Origin: an uncultured Bacteroidota bacterium
GTDB lineage: Bacteria > Bacteroidota > Bacteroidia > Bacteroidales > P3
Reading direction: 5' to 3'
NCBI GenBank assembly: GCA_902762805.1
Contig: CACWPQ010000007.1
Span: 1-64,000 of the forward strand
Length of the DNA: 64,000 nucleotides
The notes under the pieces are model-generated. The model did not search any database. It was not told the origin of the DNA and was given only the letters and a program-made list of their open reading frames with translations. Positions 54,575 to 61,801 of the stretch are shown piece after piece. Position 1 is the first letter of the stretch; every line of letters begins with the position of its first letter. The translations under genes were made by a program, and so were the position numbers.

Positions 54575-54885
54575 TACTTGTACTTGATTGCGGTGCCGAA
54601 GGCGAGCACCTCGGCGGCCTGGGCCATGATGGCGCTGGTGGTGTAGCGGACGCCGATGATGGCGTCGGCACCGAGGCGGACAGCCTGGTCGACCATGCGC
54701 TGGGTGGCCTGGGCGCGTGCTTTCTCCATCATGCCGGTGTAGCTCTTCAACTCGCCGCCGATGATGCCTTTCAGCCCCTGGCCGAGGTCGGCGAACATGT
54801 TCTTGCTCTGGATGGTGCTTCCGGTGACCACGCCGAGCTCTTCGTACCGTTGACCCTGAAGGGTCTCTACTGTTACTAGTTTCAT
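54574..54885 (-). CDS. YbjQ/UPF0145 family protein
   Basis: The 103-residue protein has the YbjQ features VTVETLQGQRYEELGVVTGS, GGELKSYTGMMEKARAQA and RLGADAIIGVRYTTS. It forms pentamers of unknown function in known structures. It is often next to envelope or metal genes. I use the ATG at 54885 and the one at 54891 is also possible. It is enclosed by MITE copies 2 and 3. Confidence 0.88.
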   Translation of the reverse strand: MKLVTVETLQGQRYEELGVVTGSTIQSKNMFADLGQGLKGIIGGELKSYTGMMEKARAQATQRMVDQAVRLGADAIIGVRYTTSAIMAQAAEVLAFGTAIKYK

Positions 54886-54894
54886 AATCATTTC

Positions 54895-55040
54895 GGCCTC
54901 ACCCCCAGCCCCTCTCCTGCCAGGAGAGGGGAGTGGATACCCGGCCGCGGGGTTGTTTTATAGGTTAATCATCAAATTTCGTTTTTCTTTTACTCCATCC
55001 ACTCCCCTCTCCTCCCAGGAGAGGGGTCGGGGGTGAGGCC
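54895..55040. mobile_element. MITE-like element, copy 3
   Basis: 146 bp, same ends and AT-rich middle as copy 2. It lies exactly between the YbjQ start and the TonB-type protein stop (1 bp from it). Confidence 0.9.
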
Positions 55041-55041
55041 A

Positions 55042-57471
55042 CTACATCTGCGGTGTGTTTCCTGTGTCGGAGGCGCCTTGGCGGGCTTTGCTTTCGAGCT
55101 CCATCTTGCCGATGCGCCAGGTGAGGCCGAGGCTGACGAAGCGCGAGTCGAACTGCTGGCTGCCGGTGGTCTGGTACTGCGGGGCGGTGGTGTTTTCGCC
55201 CCACTCGGCCATGCCGAATATGTCGTTGACGTTGAAGTAGACGCTCAGCTTGCGGTCCAGGAAGTCGGCCGAGCAGCCGAGGTCGATGCCCTTGTTGGCC
55301 ACCGAGAGGCTGTAGAGGCCCAGGCGCGGCGAGGAGTAGTGGGCATTGGCGAAGACCTCCAGCTTGTTCCACAGCTTGGCCCACACATTCAGGCGGGCGC
55401 TCCAGCTCCAGCGGTTGTCGCTGAAGCCGTCGTAGTCGTAGGCATAGTTGAACACCGAGGCGTTGAGGCGCACGTTGAGGAATCCGCTGGGGCGGTAGGT
55501 GACGTTGGCCTCGAGGCCCTCGGTGTGGCTGGAGCCGATGTTGTCGGGGAAGGAGTAGTTGACCAGCTGGGTGTCGGGGAAATAAGCGGGGGCGTAGCCA
55601 GCGGCAGGCACCGAGCCTATCTCGTCGGTGTTGGCGCGGAAGTAGGCGCTGAGGTTGAGCATGCCGAAGCCTGCGATGTACTTGCTCCAGGCAGCCTCGA
55701 GGTTGTGGGTGTAGGTGCGCAGCAGGTTGGGATTGCCGGTCTCGTAGCGGTAGTCATCGTAAAATACAAAGCGGTTGAGCTTGGTGGAGCCGGGATTGGT
55801 GTGGCGGAGGGTGTAGGAGAGGCTGTAGGAGGTGAAAGTCTTGGTCTGGTAGCTCAGGTGGAGGCTGGGCACGAGGCCGAAGAACGAGGTGTCGACCACC
55901 GAGGTGCCCGTACCGTCGGCATAGTTCCACGTGCTGCGCGGCCAGGCACTTTCGGCACGCAGACCCAGCTTGGCGGTGAAGCCGCCCCAGCGCTTTTGGG
56001 CGGTGGCGTAGAGGGCCAGGTCCGTACCGCGCTCCTCCCCTTCATGCGAGCGCAAGAGGACGCGCTCATACTGGCCGGCGGCCAGGGTGTCCATCGTCTG
56101 CCTCAGGCTGCCCCCACCGGTGCTGCCAGCCAGGCCCGCGGCCAACTCCCAGTCGTTCTTCAGGGGGTGGGCATAGTCGAGGTTGAAGCCGATGGTGGGG
56201 TTGCGGCGCAGCACATAGTCGCGGCGGAAGAGGGTGTCGCGCAGCGGGTCGCGATAGACGAACGAGCTGGTGCTGGTGCCACTGTTGCTGGAGGTGTTGC
56301 CGTTGAGCGAGAAGGAGAGTTTGCGGCCTGTGCTGTCGAAGCGGTGTTCGAGCCAGGCGCCCATGTAGCCGCCCCAGAAGAAGCCGTCGTCATTGTCGTG
56401 CGTGTAGCGATAGCCGAGGTTATGGGGCGAGGGGTACTCGAAGTAGTCGAGGTCGACAGTGCTGTGGCTGCGACCCCAGTAGGGGTAGATGCCGGCCCAG
56501 GTGGAGAGGCGGGTCTTGTCGGTGATGTTCCAGTTGAGGTTCACCCCGGTGTAGCCGCCGAAGTTGTTGCTCTCTGTGGTGTCGCGGTGCGACTGGAAGC
56601 GGGCCGTGTCGCCGGGGGCGCGAAGCAGCGCGCTGGTGCCGTCGGCATAGCTGTTGTGGTGCGAGTAGTTGGCGTTGACGTAGATGTTCATGTCGAACTT
56701 CTCGTTGGCGTAGACATACGAAGCCCACGGCGAGAAGCTCGGCATGGTGTTGGCGCGGAAGCCGAGGCTGAGGAACTCGTTGCGAGTCACGGTTTGGTTG
56801 GTGACGATGTTGATGACGCCGCCGGTGGTCGAGTAGCGCGCCGAGGGGTTGGTGATGACCTCGATGCGCTCGATGGCGTTGGCGGGCATCTGCTTGATGT
56901 ACTGCTTCAGGGCCTCCTCGTTCATGTGCGAGGGCTGGTCGTTGATCCAAATCTCGACGCTCGAGACGCCGCGCAGGGTGATGTTGCCCTCGGCGTCCAC
57001 CTCCACCCCGGGGGCGTTCTGAAGGGCGTCGCTGGCGGTGCCGGTCTGTATCGAGGGGTCCTCCTTGGTGTTGTACATGTTCTTCTCGCCGTCCATGGCG
57101 TAGAGCGGCTTCTCGGCCACCACCTCCACCTCCTGCAGCGTGGTGCCCGGGCGTAATTTTATCTCTAGTTTTTCTAGATTATCCAGTATATCTAGTTTTT
57201 CCAGAACAGTCTGGTAGCCGACGAAGGAGGCCTGCAGGAGGTAGCTGCCGGGGGCCACATCCTCGATCTCGAAGCGGCCGCGGGCGTCGGTCGTGGCGCC
57301 ACGCATAAATATGGTATCGTGCGTGCGCATGAGCGCCACGTTGACGAAGGGCATGTCCTCGCCGCTTTGGGCGTCGGCAACGCGGCCGCTGACGGACAGT
57401 TTCTGCGCCATGGAGGGCAGCGTGGCGGCGATTGAGAGCAGGATTACCAGGAGTGTCTTTTTGCTTAACAT
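55042..57471 (-). CDS. TonB-dependent-receptor-like outer membrane protein (TANFOR/OmpA-plug type)
   Basis: The 809-residue protein has a signal peptide, a CarboxypepD-reg domain (SVSGRVADAQSGEDMPFVNV), a TonB plug (DALQNAPGVEVDAEGNITLRG) and a beta-barrel of the outer membrane protein beta-barrel type, with ends LSVYFNVNDIF and FVSLGLTWRIGK. At 57162-57205 a TCTAGTTTT 9-bp repeat is in frame, encoding LEKLDILDNLEKLEIKL, between the first domain and the plug. It heads the YtrA-operator-bearing operon. Ligand unknown. It may act with the ABC exporter across the envelope. Confidence 0.88.
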   Translation of the reverse strand: MLSKKTLLVILLSIAATLPSMAQKLSVSGRVADAQSGEDMPFVNVALMRTHDTIFMRGATTDARGRFEIEDVAPGSYLLQASFVGYQTVLEKLDILDNLEKLEIKLRPGTTLQEVEVVAEKPLYAMDGEKNMYNTKEDPSIQTGTASDALQNAPGVEVDAEGNITLRGVSSVEIWINDQPSHMNEEALKQYIKQMPANAIERIEVITNPSARYSTTGGVINIVTNQTVTRNEFLSLGFRANTMPSFSPWASYVYANEKFDMNIYVNANYSHHNSYADGTSALLRAPGDTARFQSHRDTTESNNFGGYTGVNLNWNITDKTRLSTWAGIYPYWGRSHSTVDLDYFEYPSPHNLGYRYTHDNDDGFFWGGYMGAWLEHRFDSTGRKLSFSLNGNTSSNSGTSTSSFVYRDPLRDTLFRRDYVLRRNPTIGFNLDYAHPLKNDWELAAGLAGSTGGGSLRQTMDTLAAGQYERVLLRSHEGEERGTDLALYATAQKRWGGFTAKLGLRAESAWPRSTWNYADGTGTSVVDTSFFGLVPSLHLSYQTKTFTSYSLSYTLRHTNPGSTKLNRFVFYDDYRYETGNPNLLRTYTHNLEAAWSKYIAGFGMLNLSAYFRANTDEIGSVPAAGYAPAYFPDTQLVNYSFPDNIGSSHTEGLEANVTYRPSGFLNVRLNASVFNYAYDYDGFSDNRWSWSARLNVWAKLWNKLEVFANAHYSSPRLGLYSLSVANKGIDLGCSADFLDRKLSVYFNVNDIFGMAEWGENTTAPQYQTTGSQQFDSRFVSLGLTWRIGKMELESKARQGASDTGNTPQM

Positions 57472-57506
57472 GTTGATTTATAGTATTTAATTTGTATTAC
57501 TGTGTT

Positions 57507-57562
57507 AGTGTACTAGTCAACTAGTACACTGCAAAAGTAGTACACTTTTTGAAACTGACAAA
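57507..57562 (-). promoter_or_regulatory. Promoter and YtrA-like operator of the TonB/ABC/GntR cluster
   Basis: On the - strand TTTG (57559-57562), 19 bp, TACTTTTG (57532-57539). Immediately downstream of the -7 box is a 24-bp perfect palindrome (57507-57530) of the form AGTGTA-N12-TACACT, with inner half CTAGT-CA-ACTAG. It covers the expected transcription start. It matches the kind of site bound by YtrA-type GntR repressors. Confidence 0.7.
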
Positions 57563-57661
57563 ATTTTTTTTCATTTTTTTTATTTTTTTTCAAACCGTAT
57601 GGTCAATTGCCACACAATAAAAGTGTCGGAACCGACGTTACAGCAGGCATAAAAACAAACA

Positions 57662-58084
57662 ATGAAGAGCATAGCCATCATCAACGGGCCCAACCTCAAC
57701 CTCACCGGACGGCGCGAACCGGAGGTCTACGGGGCGACCACCTTCGAGCATTACCTCGGCCAGCTGCGCGCGGCGCATCCCGAAGTGCAAATCGGATACT
57801 TCCAGAGCAATGTCGAAGGCGAACTCATCAACCACATCCAGCAGGTGGGCTTCGAAGCCAACGGCCTGATAGTCAACCTCGGCGGCTACAGCCACACCTC
57901 CGTCGCCCTGCGCGACGCCCTGCTGGCCGTGCCGGCGCCCAAAGTGGAGGTGCACCTCTCCAACATCTTCGCCCGCGAGGACTACCGCCACCACTCGCTC
58001 ATCTCCTCCGCCTGCCGCGGCCTCATCTGCGGCCTCGGCCTGCAGGGATACGACCTCGCCCTGCAAAGTCTGCTGACACACTAG
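57662..58084 (+). CDS. aroQ: Type II 3-dehydroquinate dehydratase
   Basis: The 140-residue enzyme has INGPNLNLTGRREPEVYG (with catalytic Tyr and the flexible Arg loop), EGELINHIQQVGFEANGLIVN and the catalytic-His block VEVHLSNIFAREDYRHHS. It makes 3-dehydroshikimate in the shikimate pathway as a dodecamer. It is intact, monocistronic, and followed by two unusual repeat arrays. Confidence 0.96.
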   Translation: MKSIAIINGPNLNLTGRREPEVYGATTFEHYLGQLRAAHPEVQIGYFQSNVEGELINHIQQVGFEANGLIVNLGGYSHTSVALRDALLAVPAPKVEVHLSNIFAREDYRHHSLISSACRGLICGLGLQGYDLALQSLLTH

Positions 58085-58088
58085 CCCC

Positions 58089-58212
58089 TTTTATCGGGTC
58101 ACACCCTCCCCTTTTATCGGGTCAACCCACCCCCTTTTATCAGGTCAAACTCCATTTATCGGGTCAAAATGCCCCACCCTGACCCGATAAAACGCCCATT
58201 TGACCCGATAAA
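58089..58212. repeat. Array of six TTTATCGGGTCA boxes, four direct and two inverted
   Basis: Direct boxes begin at 58090, 58113, 58136 (one mismatch) and 58155; inverted boxes TGACCCGATAAA begin at 58180 and 58201. Spacing is 19-23 bp, about two turns, so boxes face the same side of the helix. The facing direct and inverted sets could also fold into a hairpin that would act as a terminator for aroQ. Confidence 0.92.
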
Positions 58213-58337
58213 CGCCCCCAAAACACCATCTCCTCCCCTCCCTACCACACCCCATCCATCTCACATTCATCCACTTACAAAACCACCCAACACCCATTCC
58301 CCTGCCGTTACCCTGGAATTCCACAAGAAACAGGCAA

Positions 58338-58401
58338 TTTATTAGAGCTTTATTAGACATTTATTAGAGATTTGTTAGACATTTGTTAGACATTTATTAG
58401 A
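58338..58401. repeat. Six 11-bp TTTATTAGACA tandem repeats
   Basis: Units begin at 58338, 58349, 58360, 58371, 58382 and 58393: TTTATTAGA or TTTGTTAGA plus two bases, exact period 11. It lies about 90 bp upstream of the M64 peptidase start. The rest of the gap (58213-58337) is C-rich without gene or clear signal. Confidence 0.93.
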
Positions 58402-58488
58402 GGATACACCCGGCGCCACCCCGCAGGCATCCAGAAATAAATCATGCCGGCAGGCAATAAAAGCACCAAAGCATCGTTATCGCATAAC

Positions 58489-59724
58489 ATGAAAAACACG
58501 AAACTACTACTGGCCGCACTGGCGGTGCTGCTGATGCCGATGCCGGCAGGGGCGCAGAAAGTCAAGTTCTCCAAATACTTCTCCGGCGGCACCCTCCGCA
58601 TCGACTGCCTGCGCGAAGGCAATGCCCAGCACGACACCGTCTGGGTCACCCGCTGGCTCGACCGCTCGGCCGACTGGCACGGCTCTCGCACACAGCTCGT
58701 CGACCCCTTCGACAACGGCGACTACCGCGTCGAGATGCGCGACGCCAAAAGCGGCCGCGTCATCTACAGCCGCGGCTACAGCAACCTCTTCCGCGAATAT
58801 AAAGACACCCCCGAGGGACGCACCACCACGGCACGCTTCGAGGAAACCCACCTGCTGCCCATGCCAAAAAAAGCAGTGAACATAGCCCTCCAGAAGCGCG
58901 ACCGCAACATGCGCCTCGTGGACGGCACCGTGGTCTCCTTTGACCCCTCCAAGGACACCCTGGGCTTCAACTTCCACATCGGCGAACGCACCGACCTCGA
59001 ACTGCATGGCGACCCCAAAGAAAAAGTCGATGTCGTCATCGTGGCCCAAGGCTACGAACCCAACGACCCGCAGCTGCGAATCGACTACTACCGCATGAAA
59101 GAAACGCTCTTCGGCAAAGAACCCTTCGCCTCTCACCGCACCGACTTCAACGTCTACGGCATCTGCGCCGACGTGGAGGCCCGGTTCGGCACCTTCGGCA
59201 TCGACCGCTACCTGATGACCTTCAGCCTCCACCGACTGCACAACATGCTCGGCACCACCCCCGCCGACCACATCATTATCATGGTCAACAGCGACACCTA
59301 CGGCGGCGGCGCCATCTACAACTTCTACGCCGTCAGCTCGATGCACCGCATGTCGGAGTACGTGCTGCCTCACGAGTTCGGCCACTCCTTCGGCGGCCTG
59401 GCCGACGAGTACGTCGACGAAAACCTCTCCTACGGCGACCTCCACCGCACCACCTACGAGCCCCTCGAACCCAATATCACCAATTTGGTCGACTTCGGCT
59501 CCAAATGGCAGTCCATGCTGCCCGCCGGCACCCCCATCCCCACCCCCGAGAACCCCGACGTCCCGCCCACCGAGTGCGGCCCCCTCGGCCTCTACGAGGG
59601 CGCCGGCTACGCCTCCAAAGGCGTCTACCGCCCTGTCATGCACTGCATGATGCGCGACTACGCACCCTTCTGCCCCGTCTGCACCAAGCGGATCGAAGAG
59701 ATTTTTAAACTGTACACCCGATGA
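58489..59724 (+). CDS. M64 (IgA peptidase-like) secreted metallopeptidase
   Basis: The 411-residue protein has a signal peptide (MKNTKLLLAALAVLLMPMPAGA), an M64 N-terminal all-beta domain, the peptidase domain with DVVIVAQGYEP, and the zinc site HEFGHSFGGLADEY (H295, H299, with D as third region). M64 includes the IgA peptidase of Clostridium ramosum; many gut Bacteroidota carry homologues whose substrates are unknown. I start at MKNTK because the signal peptide begins there. The stop overlaps the next ATG (ATGA). Confidence 0.9.
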   Translation: MKNTKLLLAALAVLLMPMPAGAQKVKFSKYFSGGTLRIDCLREGNAQHDTVWVTRWLDRSADWHGSRTQLVDPFDNGDYRVEMRDAKSGRVIYSRGYSNLFREYKDTPEGRTTTARFEETHLLPMPKKAVNIALQKRDRNMRLVDGTVVSFDPSKDTLGFNFHIGERTDLELHGDPKEKVDVVIVAQGYEPNDPQLRIDYYRMKETLFGKEPFASHRTDFNVYGICADVEARFGTFGIDRYLMTFSLHRLHNMLGTTPADHIIIMVNSDTYGGGAIYNFYAVSSMHRMSEYVLPHEFGHSFGGLADEYVDENLSYGDLHRTTYEPLEPNITNLVDFGSKWQSMLPAGTPIPTPENPDVPPTECGPLGLYEGAGYASKGVYRPVMHCMMRDYAPFCPVCTKRIEEIFKLYTR

Positions 59725-61007
59725 AACCCCTCTCCCTGCTCCTCACCTCCCTGCTCCTCACCTCCTTGCTCCTCACCACAAGTTGCACTGCCGACAGCTT
59801 CGAGGTGGACGACGGGTCGGTGCGGCTGGAATTCTCGGCCGACACGCTCTCCTTCGACACCGTCTTCGCCACCGTCGGCACCGCCACCCGACGCATCACC
59901 GTCTACAACCGCTCCTCCTCCCACCTCCGACTCTCCTCCGTCACCCTCGACGGCGGCCGCTCCAGCCGCTTCCGCCTCAATGTCGACGGCGACACCTCGC
60001 TCGTGGCCAAAGACATCGAAATCGAGTCCGGCGACAGCATCTTCATCTTCGCCCAAGCCTGCATCAATCCCGGCGACCAGCGCGAACCCTTCCTCGTCGA
60101 AGACGCCATCCTCTTCAGCAACGGCCAGCGCCTGCCCCTCACCGCCTGGGGCCGCAACGCCGTCTACCACCGCCGTCAACCCTCCGACAGCACCTGGTAT
60201 GTCGCCATCGACTGCCAAAACTGGGACCACTCCCTACCCCACGTCTTCCTCGACCCCGCCGCCGTCCTCGAAGGCAACACCCTCACCCTCTCCGCCGGCG
60301 ACGAGCTCTACTTCGCCGACGGCGCACTCCTCGTCATCGACTCCGCCGCACGCCTCATCGCCCAAGGCTCCGCCGAGCGCCCCATCCTCTTCACCTCCCT
60401 GCGGCAGGACGGCTGGTACCGCTTCCTCCCCGGACAGTGGCAGACCCTCTGGTTCTACAACCACAGCGTCGGCAACATCATCGACCACGCCATCGTCGAA
60501 AACGCCGTCGGCGGCCTGCGCGGCTACCCGGGCTCGCAGCTGTCAGTCTCCAACACCGTCATCCGCAACATGTCCGACTGCGGCATCATCGGCCAGAGCG
60601 CCACCATCAACGGACGCAACCTGCTCGTCTACGACTGCCTCGCCTCCCTCACCGTCCTCTCCGGCGGCAGCTACGGCTTCTCGCAGTGCACCTTCGCCAA
60701 CTACTGGACCTACAACGCACGCCAGCTCGAAACCGTCGTCCTCTCCAACTGCATGTCCACCCCGGACGGCGTCGCCGGCGGACACCTCCACCGCGCCGAC
60801 TTCGACGACTGCATCGTCTGGGGCACCTACGCCAGCGGCGAACTCCTCCTCAACGCCATCGACGCCTACGACCTCAACTACTCCTTCCGCCACTCCATCG
60901 TCCGCGGCGGCGAATGGGACGAAGACCCCCTCTTCACCAACCCCCAGGAAGACGACTACACCCTCCAGGAAGAATCGCCCGCCACCGGCATCGGGTATCA
61001 ATTTTAA
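59721..61007 (+). CDS. Lipoprotein with right-handed beta-helix
   Basis: The 428-residue lipoprotein has a signal peptide built from a DNA repeat (LLLTSLLLTSLLLTTSC; units CTGCTCCTCACCTCC, 59738-59783) with the lipobox Cys at its end. An N-terminal beta domain (RRITVYNRSSSHLRLSSVTL) is followed by a parallel beta-helix (IIDHAIVENAVGGLRG, VSNTVIRNMSDCGIIG, NLLVYDCLASLT). It is a surface- or periplasm-anchored protein, and ligand unknown. It is coupled to the M64 gene and abuts ruvA. Confidence 0.85.
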   Translation: MKPLSLLLTSLLLTSLLLTTSCTADSFEVDDGSVRLEFSADTLSFDTVFATVGTATRRITVYNRSSSHLRLSSVTLDGGRSSRFRLNVDGDTSLVAKDIEIESGDSIFIFAQACINPGDQREPFLVEDAILFSNGQRLPLTAWGRNAVYHRRQPSDSTWYVAIDCQNWDHSLPHVFLDPAAVLEGNTLTLSAGDELYFADGALLVIDSAARLIAQGSAERPILFTSLRQDGWYRFLPGQWQTLWFYNHSVGNIIDHAIVENAVGGLRGYPGSQLSVSNTVIRNMSDCGIIGQSATINGRNLLVYDCLASLTVLSGGSYGFSQCTFANYWTYNARQLETVVLSNCMSTPDGVAGGHLHRADFDDCIVWGTYASGELLLNAIDAYDLNYSFRHSIVRGGEWDEDPLFTNPQEDDYTLQEESPATGIGYQF

Positions 61008-61607
61008 ATGACTATGTACGAATATTTTGACGGAAAATTAACAAACCTCGAACCCACCCAGGCCGTCGTCGACTGCGGCGGCGTGGGCTACCTCATCGAA
61101 ATCACCCTCAACACCTACGAGGCACTGCGCCGCGCCGAAGGCGACCGCGTGAAACTCTACGTCCACCACGTCGTCCGCGAAGACGCCCACCAGCTCTTCG
61201 GCTTCCACGACCTCGCCGAGCGCGAAATGTTCCGCCTCCTCGTCGCCGTCAACGGCGTCGGCAACCAGACAGCCCGCGTCATGCTCTCCTCCCTCACCGT
61301 CGACCAACTGCGCAACGCCATCGCCCAGCAGGACGTCAAAGCCGTCCAGCGCGTCAAAGGCATCGGCGCCAAAACCGCACAGCGCATCGTCCTCGAGCTG
61401 GCCGACAAGGTCGGCGGCATCAGCGGACAGCGCCCCGCCGCCAGCCAGCAGTCCGCCGCCCGCGACGAAGCCCTCACCGCACTCACCATGCTCGGCTTCG
61501 CCAAACCCGCCGTCGAAAAACTCCTCCTCGGCACCGAGTGGGTCCACTCCGACGGCTCGGCCATGACGGTGGAGGACATCATCAAGGAAGGCCTGAAGCG
61601 CCTCTGA
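61008..61607 (+). CDS. ruvA: Holliday junction branch-migration protein RuvA
   Basis: The 199-residue protein has the OB domain (MYEYFDGKLTNLEPTQAVVD), two helix-hairpin-helix motifs (LVAVNGVGNQTARVMLS, VKGIGAKTAQRIVLEL) and the C-terminal domain III that contacts RuvB (ALTMLGFAKPAVEKLL). It tetramerises on Holliday junctions. The ATG begins immediately after the previous stop. RuvB is not adjacent; sprA follows, as is common in Bacteroidota. Confidence 0.97.
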   Translation: MTMYEYFDGKLTNLEPTQAVVDCGGVGYLIEITLNTYEALRRAEGDRVKLYVHHVVREDAHQLFGFHDLAEREMFRLLVAVNGVGNQTARVMLSSLTVDQLRNAIAQQDVKAVQRVKGIGAKTAQRIVLELADKVGGISGQRPAASQQSAARDEALTALTMLGFAKPAVEKLLLGTEWVHSDGSAMTVEDIIKEGLKRL

Positions 61608-61611
61608 CGCC

Positions 61612-61706
61612 AAAAAGTATCCATCATTACCCATCCATGGGAAAATAGGGGAAAGGACCGAACAATTCCCCTACCATCCCCCTACCATCCCCCTAGAAAG
61701 TCCCTG
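61612..61706. repeat. Hairpin plus 11-bp iteron element, copy F (core flipped)
   Basis: On the + strand: AAAAAGTATCC, arms ATCATTACCCAT / ATGGGAAAATAGG, GAAAGGACCGAAC, then CCCCTACCATC, CCCCTACCATC, CCCCTAGAAAG. Relative to copies A and C the two hairpin arms have changed places. Confidence 0.85.
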
Positions 61707-61737
61707 CCGGCAGAGGAGAAAAAAATGGAATTTTTTA

Positions 61738-61767
61738 CATTCGCGCACAATATAACGTGCGCGAATG
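61738..61767. promoter_or_regulatory. Perfect inverted repeat upstream of sprA
   Basis: CATTCGCGCAC / GTGCGCGAATG with an 8-nt AT-rich centre, 35 bp before the sprA start. No T-run follows, so a regulator site or 5-prime leader hairpin is as likely as a terminator. Confidence 0.6.
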
Positions 61768-61801
61768 CGTTTATGGATGGTTAAGGAAAAAAAGCCCTGT
61801 A

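Noticed and set aside
58145..58360. 71-residue - strand frame between aroQ and the M64 gene
   Set aside because: It is a translation of the TTTATCGGGTCA array and C-rich spacer with no start signal or homology-like features.
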